Shown here one piece after another: positions 56,041-64,000 of a stretch of DNA of 64,000 nucleotides. The DNA is from Flavobacterium sp. (GTDB lineage: Bacteria; Bacteroidota; Bacteroidia; Flavobacteriales; Flavobacteriaceae), in the NCBI GenBank assembly GCA_014379405.1, contig JACMLU010000010.1:308532-372531 (forward strand), in the 5' to 3' direction. Numbering within the stretch: position 1 is the first letter of the stretch; each line of letters begins with the position of its first letter. A program made the translations under genes and the position numbers. The notes under the pieces are model-generated. The model was not told the origin of the DNA. It searched no databases and saw only the letters and a list, made by a program, of their open reading frames with translations.

Positions 56041-57873
56041 TTAATAAACTTCTAACGATTGTAGGGATACTAATTTTGTATAAGTACCATCCATTTTTAA
56101 CAGTTCTTCGTGATTTCCTTGTTCAATAATAATCCCATTATTCATTACAACTATTAAATCAGCGTTTTGAATGGTAGATAATCTATGAGCAATAACTATA
56201 GAAGTACGATGCTCCATCATATTTTCCAGAGCTACTTGAACTAATTTTTCAGATTCAGTATCTAAGGCAGATGTGGCTTCGTCAAGAATCATAATTGGAG
56301 GGTTTTTCATTACCGCTCTAGCAATAGCAATTCGCTGTCGCTGACCACCTGAAAGAAGACTTCCTCCATCTCCTACGTTATTTTGGTATTTATTAGGGAA
56401 ATCTGAAATAAAGTTGTGAGCATTAGCAATTTTGGCAGCTTCTATAATTTTATTTTCATTAATGTCTTCAATACCTAAGGATATATTATTAGCGATTGTA
56501 TCATTAAATAGAATAGAATCTTGGGCAACAATTCCCATTTGCTCTCGTAAAGATTTTGTAGTTACATCTCTAATATCCACATTATCAAAAGTAATGCTGC
56601 CTTCATTCACATCATAAAAGCGGGTAACCAAATTAGCAATTGTAGATTTACCGCTACCTGATTGCCCTACAAGAGCTACAATTTTTCCTTTAGGGATAGT
56701 AAGATTAAAATTTTTCAATACATAGTCGTCTTTGTATTTAAAAGATACATTGTTAAATTTTATTTCATGTTTGAAATCAGTAATTAGTTTAGCGTTGGGT
56801 TTATCTAGTAATGGATTTTCAGCATCTAAGATAAAAGCAACTCGTTCATAAGCTGCACTTCCTCCTTGTAAATCATGAAGCGCTCTGGTAATAGCCTTTG
56901 CTGGAGTCAGAATTTGATAGGCTAAACCCATATAAGCCATAAATGCTCCACCACTTAGTGATTTGTCAACGAGTACTAAAGATCCTCCATAGATAAGTAA
57001 AATAGAGATAACAAATATTCCTAAAAATTCACTTGTTGGTGAAGATAAGCTCATTACTTTTCCAACTGAATTATTAAGGTCATTGATGTCATTGGTGAAA
57101 TTATTAAACTTTTTTGTAAAATATTTTTCGGACGTGAAATTTTTGATGATTTTAATGCCACCTAATGTTTCTTCAATATTAGAAATCAAATGCCCTTCTA
57201 ATGCAAAAATATTTCCCGATTGGCTTTTGATGCCTTTTCCAAGTTTTGAGATTAAAAATCCAGAAATCGGAATAAAAAAGAAAACAAAAATCGTTAATTT
57301 CCAGCTAATAGCTATCATCCCAATGAGTGTAAAAAGGATAGTTAGAGGTTCTCTAATCATCATTAATACATTCATAAAAGAGGACTTAATGGTATTTATG
57401 TCAGAAGTCATTCGTGCTATTAGATCTCCTTTGCGCTCATTAGAAAAGAATCCTACGTTTAATGTAATTACTTTTCTATAGACATCTTGTCTTAGGTCTT
57501 TTAAAATTCCATTATTTAAGTAAGTCATGTATAAAATGGAAAGATAACTAAACAAGTTTTTTAGAAAAAAAGCGCTTAAAACAAATCCAACAATTGTTAT
57601 TAAAGTAATTAATGGTCCCTTAGATTCTCTAAGTGTAGTTATAAAATAATTAAGATAATTCTCGATGTAATGTAAATCAAAATCCTTCATTCCATTAAAA
57701 ACAGGTTTTACTCTTATTTTTTCACCTTCGTCAAAAAGGACTTTAACCATTGGAAGCAATGAAAGCATCGATATGGAGGAAAAAAGAGCATAGAGAATAT
57801 TGAATATAATGCTTAAAATTTGGTATTTTTTGTATGGAATTAGATATTTTAGAAATCGTTTAAAATTTTTCAT
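56041..57873 (-). CDS. ABC transporter, fused permease and ATPase (MsbA-like exporter)
   Basis: 610-residue half-transporter. Six membrane helices lie within residues ~20-330, followed by an ATP-binding domain with Walker A GQSGSGKST at ~403-411, signature LLSGGQRQRIAIARA, Walker B IMILDEATSALD and switch His in IVIAHRLSTIQNADLIVVM. Type IV (MsbA/lipid exporter) architecture. Lying between two glycosyltransferase genes with short gaps, it probably flips a lipid-linked glycan across the inner membrane; it could also be a general lipid A-type flippase. Confidence 0.9.
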   Translation of the reverse strand: MKNFKRFLKYLIPYKKYQILSIIFNILYALFSSISMLSLLPMVKVLFDEGEKIRVKPVFNGMKDFDLHYIENYLNYFITTLRESKGPLITLITIVGFVLSAFFLKNLFSYLSILYMTYLNNGILKDLRQDVYRKVITLNVGFFSNERKGDLIARMTSDINTIKSSFMNVLMMIREPLTILFTLIGMIAISWKLTIFVFFFIPISGFLISKLGKGIKSQSGNIFALEGHLISNIEETLGGIKIIKNFTSEKYFTKKFNNFTNDINDLNNSVGKVMSLSSPTSEFLGIFVISILLIYGGSLVLVDKSLSGGAFMAYMGLAYQILTPAKAITRALHDLQGGSAAYERVAFILDAENPLLDKPNAKLITDFKHEIKFNNVSFKYKDDYVLKNFNLTIPKGKIVALVGQSGSGKSTIANLVTRFYDVNEGSITFDNVDIRDVTTKSLREQMGIVAQDSILFNDTIANNISLGIEDINENKIIEAAKIANAHNFISDFPNKYQNNVGDGGSLLSGGQRQRIAIARAVMKNPPIMILDEATSALDTESEKLVQVALENMMEHRTSIVIAHRLSTIQNADLIVVMNNGIIIEQGNHEELLKMDGTYTKLVSLQSLEVY

Positions 57874-57893
57874 TTAATAAATATAAAAGGGTG

Positions 57894-58994
57894 TTATTGG
57901 TTTAAAATTCTCTTGTATACAGTCATATATTCTTTGGCGGCGGTTTCCCAAGTGAATTTTTGGGCATGCTTTTTATAGGCGGAGGTATACATTTCTTTAT
58001 TTTCATTAAATTGATTTATGCCATCATTGAAGACATTTGCCATATATTCAGGATCGAAATTATCCCAATAGAAAGAATATTGGCCACCAATTTCTGGTAA
58101 AGATGTTTTATTAGATAGGAATACAGGCTTGCCAAAAGTCATTGCTTCAAGTACAGGAAGTCCAAAGCCTTCTCTTAATGAGGGAAAGGCAAATGCGAGA
58201 CAATTTTTGTAGTAGTATATTTTGTCAGATTCTGAGATAATACCCAATAAAAAAACTCTATTTTCTAATTTATAAAGCTCTATTTTTTGTCTCAAAGTTT
58301 CAGCATATTGAGTCTTCATTTCTCCAGCAATGACTAATTGAACATCATTTGTAAATCGTAACATTTCAATCAAAGTGTGAAAGTTCTTTTTTTCAACGAC
58401 TTGTCCAATTGAAAAAATAAATGGGTTATTTGGTTTAAAACCATTAAAAAGTATCTCAGAATTGTTGGAGTGATTAGGATTTAAATTATTCCCGTTGTAT
58501 ATAACGTACTCAGGAATATTGGGAATGGTAAAGTGAGCATGGGTACTAATCTTTGTAAATTCAGAAATATAAACAATTGAATCGCTCCGTTTTATTTTAT
58601 TTTTTAATTGATTTATTCTAAAATCTAAATTGCTTCCAGTTTCTTCTTCCAAAAAATTTATATCATGAATAGTTAATAAATAGGGAATTGTATTTGAAGC
58701 AGGTTCAATTTTAGTGTTTTGATTAACCGAATGCCATAAACTGAAATTCTTTTTTAATCTAAAAAAAGGATATCTTGTTATTGGGAAATACTTGTTATAA
58801 GAAAGACTTTTACCCAACTCTTTCTTCACAATGTCATTATTACAATTTAATATGACTTCATGATCATTTAGAAATTCAGTTTCGTTACTTAAAGCTTTTG
58901 CCAAATTAAAATTGAATTGTCCAAAACCAGTGTGTAACTTTTTAATATTGTGTGTTTCAAGAAAAATTTTTTTAGTATGAGCAGATTTTTGCAT
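57894..58994 (-). CDS. Glycosyltransferase family 1/4-type
   Basis: 366-residue GT-B enzyme. HTGFGQFNFNLAKAL lies in the N-terminal acceptor domain, YLLTIHDINFLEEETGSN and VYISEFTKI follow, then the donor domain with FIFSIGQVVEKKNFHTLIEML, IYYYKNCLAFAFPSLREGFGLPVLEAMTFGKPVFLSN (E-x7-E motif) and PEIGGQYSFYWD. It is first in the GT-ABC-GT group on the - strand. Donor and acceptor are not identifiable. The 58995-59266 spacer upstream holds no gene that I can see. Confidence 0.87.
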   Translation of the reverse strand: MQKSAHTKKIFLETHNIKKLHTGFGQFNFNLAKALSNETEFLNDHEVILNCNNDIVKKELGKSLSYNKYFPITRYPFFRLKKNFSLWHSVNQNTKIEPASNTIPYLLTIHDINFLEEETGSNLDFRINQLKNKIKRSDSIVYISEFTKISTHAHFTIPNIPEYVIYNGNNLNPNHSNNSEILFNGFKPNNPFIFSIGQVVEKKNFHTLIEMLRFTNDVQLVIAGEMKTQYAETLRQKIELYKLENRVFLLGIISESDKIYYYKNCLAFAFPSLREGFGLPVLEAMTFGKPVFLSNKTSLPEIGGQYSFYWDNFDPEYMANVFNDGINQFNENKEMYTSAYKKHAQKFTWETAAKEYMTVYKRILNQ

Positions 58995-59266
58995 TATAAT
59001 TTTCTATTTTACGTTAAAAAAATACCTTATACACCGTACAAATAAAATCCATAATTTTTTTACTGACTAAATAAAGTATGTTTTTAAGATTCAAGAAAAG
59101 CAGGTTGGTTGCGTCAAACTAAAGATTATTTTCACTTTTAGATATGTCGTTTTTAATTATAAATAGAAAGGTATGGAGATGTTAGTGATACAAATAATTA
59201 AAAATCAAAATGATAGATTGGAATATTAATTTGAAATATGGCATAAATTATAATTGGGAAATTGAA

Positions 59267-59595
59267 TTAATAAAGGTGGAAATACTATTGGGGAGGTTTG
59301 GGTCGGAATGATTCGTATCGAAGATTACGAATTTGTTGTGCATAGTGGCATACGCACTGCTTTTGGGGCTTGGCAAAGTATTTATTGCTAGATTGATTAA
59401 AGGGATCATTACGCTTCCGGTGCTGCCATCGTATATGATGCGGACATGGACGGCTATGGCATAAGCTGCATTGATGGCTCTTGCTATGCGGGTTGTTTCG
59501 GATGGGTAATAGGAATTGTAGATGACAATATCTAAGGTGGAATTGCAGGCATTGATGTATTCTATTAATTTATCGTCTAAGGTGTTGGAGAGCTG
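59267..59595 (-). pseudogene. Phospholipase D-like domain fragment
   Basis: 109 stop-free codons without a start: QLSNTLDDKLIEYINACNST, ETTRIARAINAAYAIAVHVR, IIYDGSTGS and then MHNKFVIFD, a complete HxKxxxxD motif of the PLD superfamily, followed by a stop after SIFHLY. The upstream end abuts an IS end at 59598, so the gene was probably cut by insertion and also lost its 3' half. The single HKD motif makes catalysis unlikely. Confidence 0.6.
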
Positions 59596-59597
59596 CT

Positions 59598-59799
59598 ACT
59601 AACGCAATTCTTTTATAATAAAACGTTCCATTTATGGAATTGTAATTAAAAAAAAGAGGCTGCTACGATAAAATTGAAATGAAGCAAAAATCCTAACTTA
59701 AGAGTGAATTAATAAAAACCTAATACTGGAATTATCTAGCTTTAGGTTTTACTTTTTAATATTATTTGCATCTGTTTTGTTGGTTTTGGGTAATGATAC
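59598..59799 (-). repeat. IS 3' end in inverted orientation (copy 2)
   Basis: Reverse complement of 63520-63721 with many small changes. It includes the last codons of the same transposase (TQNQQNRCK and stop) and the outer end GAATTGCGTTAGTAGC. With the right-hand copy it frames a 4-kb segment as inverted repeats. Confidence 0.7.
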
Positions 59800-59800
59800 C

Positions 59801-59911
59801 AAGATTTTGTCATCACATTCAACAGATGAAGTCTTGAAAAAGTATTATTTAGACCCTAAAGTTTTATCCGTGATCAAAAAAGGTGCTTTGGAAATTAAAA
59901 TATTTGATTAA
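59801..59911 (+). pseudogene. C-terminal remnant of a tyrosine recombinase (integrase)
   Basis: 36 codons: KILSSHSTDEVLKKYYLDPK followed by a tail ending EIKIFD and stop. The HS-x-x-EVLKKYYLDP pattern resembles the active-site Tyr region at the end of phage-type integrases. It is fused to the IS end upstream and lies directly before the tRNA-containing repeat, where an integrase gene of an island would be. Identification rests on a short stretch. Confidence 0.45.
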
Positions 59912-60118
59912 TTTTTAAAAGGTATAAATGAAAAACAGCTTTTCATTTACACCTTTTTTGCTTAATGGTTGGTGATATTTGAATCCCAATTTATAAAATC
60001 CCTCAGTCCATTCCTCACTTGAGAGTTTTGAAGTCTATATTTCCGAAGTATATTTCCAATAAAAAACCCTTAAACTATTGGTGTTTAAGGGTTTGTTTTA
60101 GTAGCGAGACCGAGATTT
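59895..60118 (-). repeat. Right copy of the 224-bp direct repeat
   Basis: Direct repeat of 17533-17756. It contains the end of the integrase remnant, a hairpin at ~59916-59956, CTCAAGTGAGG, the tRNA terminator and the tRNA 3' end. Here homology to a tRNA continues further (to 60143) than in the left copy. Confidence 0.75.
60065..60093 (-). terminator. tRNA-type terminator
   Basis: 11-bp stem AACCCTTAAAC/GTTTAAGGGTT with a 7-base loop and a T run on the - strand, just after the tRNA 3' end; also conserved in the left repeat. Confidence 0.75.
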
Positions 60119-60143
60119 GAACTCGGGACCTCAGGGTTATGAA
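60102..60143 (-). pseudogene. 3' half of a tRNA gene with CAU anticodon
   Basis: On the - strand: anticodon loop TTCATAA with anticodon CAT, 3' anticodon stem CCCTG, variable loop, T-arm CCGAG-TTCAAAT-CTCGG, acceptor 3' strand TCTCGCT and discriminator A. Upstream of the loop no matching 5' half exists, so the gene is not functional. The break at the anticodon loop is what integration into a tRNA leaves behind. Confidence 0.7.
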
Positions 60144-60411
60144 AATTGAAATTTGATTTTTTTAATTTGTTAATCTACTGGTATTTAGTGTTTTGTATTT
60201 TTTGTAAAAATTGGTTTTTATCGTTTTTTCTACTTTTCCTCACTCCTTTTCCTCACTTGAGTTTTTTATTTAAAACTTGTATAGTTTGATTTTTTATAAC
60301 CCAACCATTAAGTGATGTTTATATTAATTAATTGGAAATATTTATAAATAAGGAATCTTGTTAATAGTAATTTTTTACAGTTAATTGTTAGCTTTTTTAA
60401 ATTTTTATTAC
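60144..60411. other. AT-rich spacer with CCTCACT repeats
   Basis: No gene seen. Contains TCCTCACTCC and TCCTCACTTGAG (60237-60260), the same CCTCACTTGAG word found in both long repeats, so it may be a piece of another attachment site. Confidence 0.35.
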
Positions 60412-60531
60412 GCAGTTTAATAGTTTTCACACAACACGGTTTAATAGAAATGCCACAACTCAATTTAATAAAAATACCACAACTATATTTACTAACTTTG
60501 TCACGTCATAATTTAATAAGATTATTATGGA
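60412..60531 (+). repeat. Five 24-bp direct repeats covering the Fic promoter
   Basis: The heptamer TTTAATA begins at 60416, 60440, 60464, 60488 (TTTACTA) and 60512, exactly 24 bp apart. Units 1-3 share CACAAC about ten bases later; unit 4 has CACGTC. A -7 box TAACTTTG (60493-60500) lies in unit 4, the most divergent one. The array fits cooperative operators for the product's N-terminal winged helix. Confidence 0.75.
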
Positions 60532-60554
60532 GTATTTAGTAAAAAGATAGAGGC

Positions 60555-62117
60555 ATGGCAACACCAAAAGAAAGATTTGTAGAAGCTCTTAAATTTCTTC
60601 ATGAATTGCAGAGTAAAGGAGTCGTAGGTATTTATACAGATGATATACCTAATCGTAAATACCGAGAGATACTTATTAAGAACGGTTTTATAAAAGAGGT
60701 AACAAAGGGATGGTATATTGCTACAAATCCCGAAGAAAAAGATGGCGAAACCACTGTTTGGTATAGTTCTTATTGGGATTTTATTGTTGTTTTTTTGAAC
60801 CGTAAGTATAACAATAACTGGTGTCTTTCAGCTGATCAGTCATTATTAATACATGCAGGTAATCAATCGATTCCCCAACAGTTGATTGTTCGTTCTCCAC
60901 AGGGAAATAACAATCCTACGGCTTTGCCTCATAACACTTCGTTATTTAATATGAAAACGAGTTTGCCAGCGCAAAACCAGTTGGTAGTTAAAAATGGTAT
61001 TCGGATGTATAATTTGCAAACAGCACTAATTTATAGCTCAGTTACTATATACACCCAAAATGCAATTGATGTTCGTACAACTCTTTCATTGGTAAGTGAT
61101 GCGTCAGAACTATTACCTATACTTTTAGAAAATGGTCATACGACATTAGCAGGAAGGCTTGCTGGAGCATTTCGAAACATACAGCGTGAAAAAATTGCAA
61201 ATCAGATAGTAGATACATTTAAACAAGCAGATTATGATATACGAGAAGAAGATCCTTTTGAAAGTAAGCTGGAGATCAAATTGCCAGTTCGTGAGCGGTC
61301 TCCCTATGCTAATCGTATTAGGTTAATGTGGCTACAAATGCGTGAAGTAATTATAGATCGATTTGAAGCTGCACCAGGTTTGCCTGTTGATAAAGAAGCT
61401 TTCCTAAAGAATATTGACGATATCTATATAACGGATGCCTATCACTCGTTATCTATAGAACGTTATCGTGTAACTCCAGAACTTATTGAAAAAGTAAGCT
61501 CTGGACAGTGGGATGCCAAGGAAAACGAGGATGACCGTAAACAGCGAGATGCCATGGCAGCTAGAGGTTATTATCAGGCTTTCCAAGCTGTTAAGGAAAG
61601 TATTAAGGAGATACTTCAAGGAAGAAATGCGGGTACGCAAGTGGATATCGACCACGTAAGATGGTACAGGGAATTGTTTGATCCTAGTGTAGCTGCTGGA
61701 ATTTTAAAAGCTTCAGATTTGGCTGGATACAGAAATCATCAAGTATATATAGGTAATTCTCAGCATGTTCCTTTAAGTGTAGATGCTATGCGTGATGTTA
61801 TGCCTGTATTGTTTGAATTATTAGAAGAAGAACCTGAAGCTTCTGTAAGAGTAGTATTGGGACATTTTATATTCGTTTTCATTCACCCCTATATGGATGG
61901 TAACGGACGTATGGGACGTTTTCTTATGAATGCGATGTTAGTTTCAGGAGGATATCCTTGGACGGTAATACCTGTAGAAAGACGTGATGAGTATATGCAG
62001 ACATTGGAAAAAGCTAGTGCAGAACAGGATATTGTTCCATTCGCAAACTTTATTGCTGAATTGGTTCGTGATAGTTTACAGGGTAAATCAGTAGCTAGCT
62101 TGCCAGATGCAGGTTAA
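60555..62117 (+). CDS. Fic-domain protein with AbiEi-like N-terminal domain
   Basis: 520 residues. The C-terminal half is a Fic domain with the complete motif HPYMDGNGRMGR (His444 to Arg455), so AMP or another nucleotide group could be transferred to a target protein. Upstream, DAYHSLSIERYRVT resembles the inhibitory helix of class II Fic proteins, but the usual S/T-x3-E-G/N ends in Arg303. Residues 1-~190 (a winged helix with YTDDIPNRKYREILIKNGFIKEVTKGWYIA, then WCLSADQSLLIHAGN and ALIYSS) look like the AbiEi antitoxin fold, a DNA-binding autorepressor. The fusion may join antitoxin-like regulation to an enzyme in one chain. AGAGG before the ATG supports the start. It lies alone among IS remnants, consistent with a mobile defence or toxin gene. 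Confidence 0.85.
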   Translation: MATPKERFVEALKFLHELQSKGVVGIYTDDIPNRKYREILIKNGFIKEVTKGWYIATNPEEKDGETTVWYSSYWDFIVVFLNRKYNNNWCLSADQSLLIHAGNQSIPQQLIVRSPQGNNNPTALPHNTSLFNMKTSLPAQNQLVVKNGIRMYNLQTALIYSSVTIYTQNAIDVRTTLSLVSDASELLPILLENGHTTLAGRLAGAFRNIQREKIANQIVDTFKQADYDIREEDPFESKLEIKLPVRERSPYANRIRLMWLQMREVIIDRFEAAPGLPVDKEAFLKNIDDIYITDAYHSLSIERYRVTPELIEKVSSGQWDAKENEDDRKQRDAMAARGYYQAFQAVKESIKEILQGRNAGTQVDIDHVRWYRELFDPSVAAGILKASDLAGYRNHQVYIGNSQHVPLSVDAMRDVMPVLFELLEEEPEASVRVVLGHFIFVFIHPYMDGNGRMGRFLMNAMLVSGGYPWTVIPVERRDEYMQTLEKASAEQDIVPFANFIAELVRDSLQGKSVASLPDAG

Positions 62118-62379
62118 TAAAACATATAATTTGAATTGGTAACGGCTGTCTAACATTGGTCGCCTTTATCGTTTAGAATCTGATTTTAGTTTTCTTGTAC
62201 CAAAATTGTAAAATAAAAATCGAAAATTAGTTTAAAAATGGATGTTTTACCGTAATTATGAAGGTGTCTTTTTGTTTTAATTCTTTAAATTAGTTTGTAA
62301 AAAAACAAAATGCTTCTTTATTTTATTATGATAAATTTATCATAATATTGCTTGATTATTCATCCCCCCAATTCTTTAT
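62118..62379. other. Spacer with a perfect 22-bp palindrome
   Basis: No gene seen. Bases 62325-62346 form a perfect dyad of ATTATGATAAA with its complement, directly upstream of the broken transposase frame; it may be an operator or part of the IS 5' end. Confidence 0.45.
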
Positions 62380-63558
62380 ATGGCTTATTTGCTTTCCCGT
62401 CTTTCTTGGGATACCAATGTTAAACATTATATTCGAAACGGATTATACGATAATCTGCCTAATACTATAAAAGTCAAAATTCCAAAAACGAACAAGTATC
62501 GCTGGGAGCGTGAAGCTGAAAATAAATATACAGGCTGTGAAGTAGCTTCTTTTATACAAGAAGAATTAGAATTAATAAAAAGGGTAGGAGCATCAAGAAA
62601 CAGTAAAAAAGTAATGGAAGCTTATTTTAAATTATCGGATACCTATCACGAAATTACGGGCTGTGTCAAAGGAGTTAGAAAACAAGTGGCATTACAAAAA
62701 GAAAAGATTGTCAATGCTATTGAAATTGCAAAAGAGTTTATCCCTGTTGAAACGGCAGTACAGGTTTTCAGTATTTCGAGAGCCACTTATCATAACTACA
62801 AAACGCTTGTCATTAACAAATGTGATGCTTCTTATTTTTTATGGTGCGTCAAGCGGTTTCCGCACCAATTATTGAAAAAGGAAATTTTCCAAATCAAAAA
62901 CTATATGGAAAATGCAGCCTATTTACATTGGTCTAAATCTTCCGTCTATTTATTGGCATTGCGCAACAAGGAAATCTCTTTTTGCTTGACCACCTTTTAT
63001 AAATATTCCAAACTTTTAGGCTATGACAAATCAAGGCATTTACAGCCTAAAATAAAATATTCCTCGCTGACGAGTTATAAGCCCAATGAAATTTGGTGTG
63101 CCGATGTAACGATATTGAAAACAGCAGACGACAAAAAAACACTACATTCATTTCTTGATGGATCATTATTCCAAGATGATTTTGGGTTATAGCGTTGAAA
63201 ACAGTTCCAGTCCAAAGCGATTAAAAACCTTTTGCAGGAGGCTTACTTAAAGCACCTGATTGCCCAAAAAGACATTCCCTTTTCGAATTCCAGAATTGAG
63301 GCGTTCAATAAAATTATCAAACATCAATTTTTATTGCCCAGAAATTTAGAAAACAGAAAGCAACTTATAAATGCTTTAGCGGAAGATGTTCCTACCTACA
63401 ATGCAATTCGTCCACAATATTCTTTGCAAGGTAACACCCCAGAAGAAACTTTTTCAGGAAAACCGTTAGACATAAACCGTTACAAACCCCACTTTGACAG
63501 CCAAAAAACATTGAGAATGACTCAAAACCAGCAAAATAGATGCAAAGCCTGTAAATAA
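62380..63558 (+). pseudogene. rve-type (DDE) IS transposase, frameshifted and deleted
   Basis: The N-terminal helix-turn-helix part is open to ~63150 and reaches the first catalytic Asp in PNEIWCADVTIL. The frame then shifts by one (the sequence continues IHFLMDHYSKMILGYSVENSSS in the next frame) and shifts back near 63215. The block that should hold the second Asp (usually a TDGGxEN-like motif) is missing between YLKHLIAQ and KDIPFSNSRIEAFNKIIKHQ, which holds the final Glu. The C-terminus ends NRCKACK. It has two indels and a deletion, so it is inactive. Family probably near IS3/IS481 by the rve core. Confidence 0.7.
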
Positions 63559-63721
63559 TATTAAAAAGTAAAACCTAATACCACATTAATTCCGGCATTA
63601 GGCTTCTTTTGCTGTATTCCTAGATTTAGGATTGCGCTTTATTTTGACTTTGCCGTAACAGCCTCATTTTTAATTACAATTCCTTATATGGAACGATTTA
63701 TTATAAAAGAATCGTGTTTGT
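63520..63721 (+). repeat. IS 3' end (copy 3, with its transposase)
   Basis: Last codons of the transposase and ~160 bp of downstream IS sequence ending GAATCGTGTTTGTAGC; inverted copy at 59598-59799 and a shorter direct copy at 18179-18243. Confidence 0.7.
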
Positions 63722-63874
63722 AGCACTGCATTTGAAAAAGAGTTGAATGCGATTGAATTTACAACAATTGGAAATGAAATAATTGAAAACGTAACAGATG
63801 AAAATCAAGGAAATGATTATTCACTTGCTGATGCAGTTATCCGATACAGTCAGTATCTTGGTAGTATCCCATAA
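63722..63874 (+). pseudogene. C-terminal fragment of an unidentified protein
   Basis: 50 codons starting at the IS border: STAFEKELNAIEFTTIGNEI, then NQGNDYSLADAVIRYSQYLG, SIP and stop. The N-terminal part is cut off by the IS. Family not recognised. Confidence 0.4.
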
Positions 63875-63890
63875 AGTGTGTAAGTAAAAA

Positions 63891-63928
63891 AGTATTAGGG
63901 TTTGTGTAAACTCTAATACTTTTTTTTT
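63891..63928 (+). terminator. Strong hairpin with T run before the IS256-type gene
   Basis: 13-bp stem with one G-T pair (63891-63903 with 63908-63920), loop GTGT, then at least eight T. It may shield the transposase from read-through, as often found at IS left ends. Confidence 0.7.
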
Positions 63929-63954
63929 ACTTAATTTTAATATTTTACACATTT

Positions 63955-64000
63955 ATGAAAAAGGAAGATTTATTATCCGATGAATTTTTGAAGCAATTCA
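63955..64000 (+). CDS. Start of an IS256-family transposase, runs out of the window
   Basis: The first 15 codons, MKKEDLLSDEFLKQF, match the usual N-terminus of Bacteroidota IS256 (mutator-type) transposases as I know them. Only this much can be seen; the IS left end is probably near 63875-63890. Confidence 0.6.
   Translation, partial: MKKEDLLSDEFLKQF

Noticed and set aside
57083..57481. 132-codon + strand frame inside the ABC transporter
   Set aside because: Antisense to membrane-spanning segments, which often leave open complementary frames.
60102..60143. Functional tRNA gene
   Set aside because: Only the 3' half from the anticodon loop is present; the sequence on the 5' side cannot pair with the acceptor, T-arm-side or anticodon stem.
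60412..60531. CRISPR array or plasmid iterons for the 24-bp repeats
   Set aside because: Units are contiguous without spacers and there are no cas or rep genes; position on a promoter favours operators.

Overview
The window comes from a Bacteroidota genome, most likely Flavobacterium or a close relative. The evidence is AT-rich DNA, two SusC/SusD pairs, C-terminal type IX secretion (T9SS) sorting tails on three secreted proteins, Bacteroidota-type promoters (TTTG, about 19 bp, TAnnTTTG) and weak ribosome binding sites.

Region 1 (1-13.7 kb, + strand) is an alginate utilisation locus. It has a SusC transporter (5' end outside the window), SusD, a T9SS-secreted PL6 lyase, a GntR/FCD regulator, a hexuronate-type MFS permease, a KduD-like SDR reductase, an SGNH acetylesterase and a second, two-domain PL6 lyase. 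Polymer is cut outside the cell, imported by SusCD, cut to unsaturated monomer, moved inward by the MFS and reduced by the SDR. Arrays of TTGG-N4-CCAA sites repeated every 13 bp sit on the promoters of the first lyase and of the regulator.

Region 2 (13.8-17.4 kb, - strand) is a nitric oxide defence unit: an Rrf2/NsrR-like regulator with three cysteines, a RIC iron-sulfur repair protein and a quinol-type NO reductase, with a shared dyad upstream of the regulator and of RIC.

Region 3 (17.5-60.1 kb) is bounded by two direct 224-bp repeats. Both carry the 3' end of a CAU-anticodon tRNA and its terminator, which suggests a genomic island. Its cargo is a large galactoside utilisation locus: two T9SS-secreted proteins (an alpha-galactosidase-like enzyme and a double-CBM protein), an operon of alpha-galactosidase-like enzyme, acetylesterase and GH36, a GntR-type regulator with a sugar-binding domain, a sodium/sugar symporter, SusC/SusD, GH2, GH95, GH97 and galE. 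Beyond these lie a DUF5107-TPR protein, a sugar MFS, an AraC regulator and galM. Four transcription units share a promoter-proximal element. An IS6-family remnant and a glycosyltransferase/ABC exporter cluster follow.

Region 4 (59-64 kb) is a mobile-element graveyard. It holds a phospholipase D-like fragment, inverted copies of one IS end, an integrase tail, the tRNA fragment, a broken rve transposase and the start of an IS256-family transposase. Within it lies an intact Fic protein with an AbiEi-like N-terminal domain, preceded by five direct repeats at exact 24-bp spacing.
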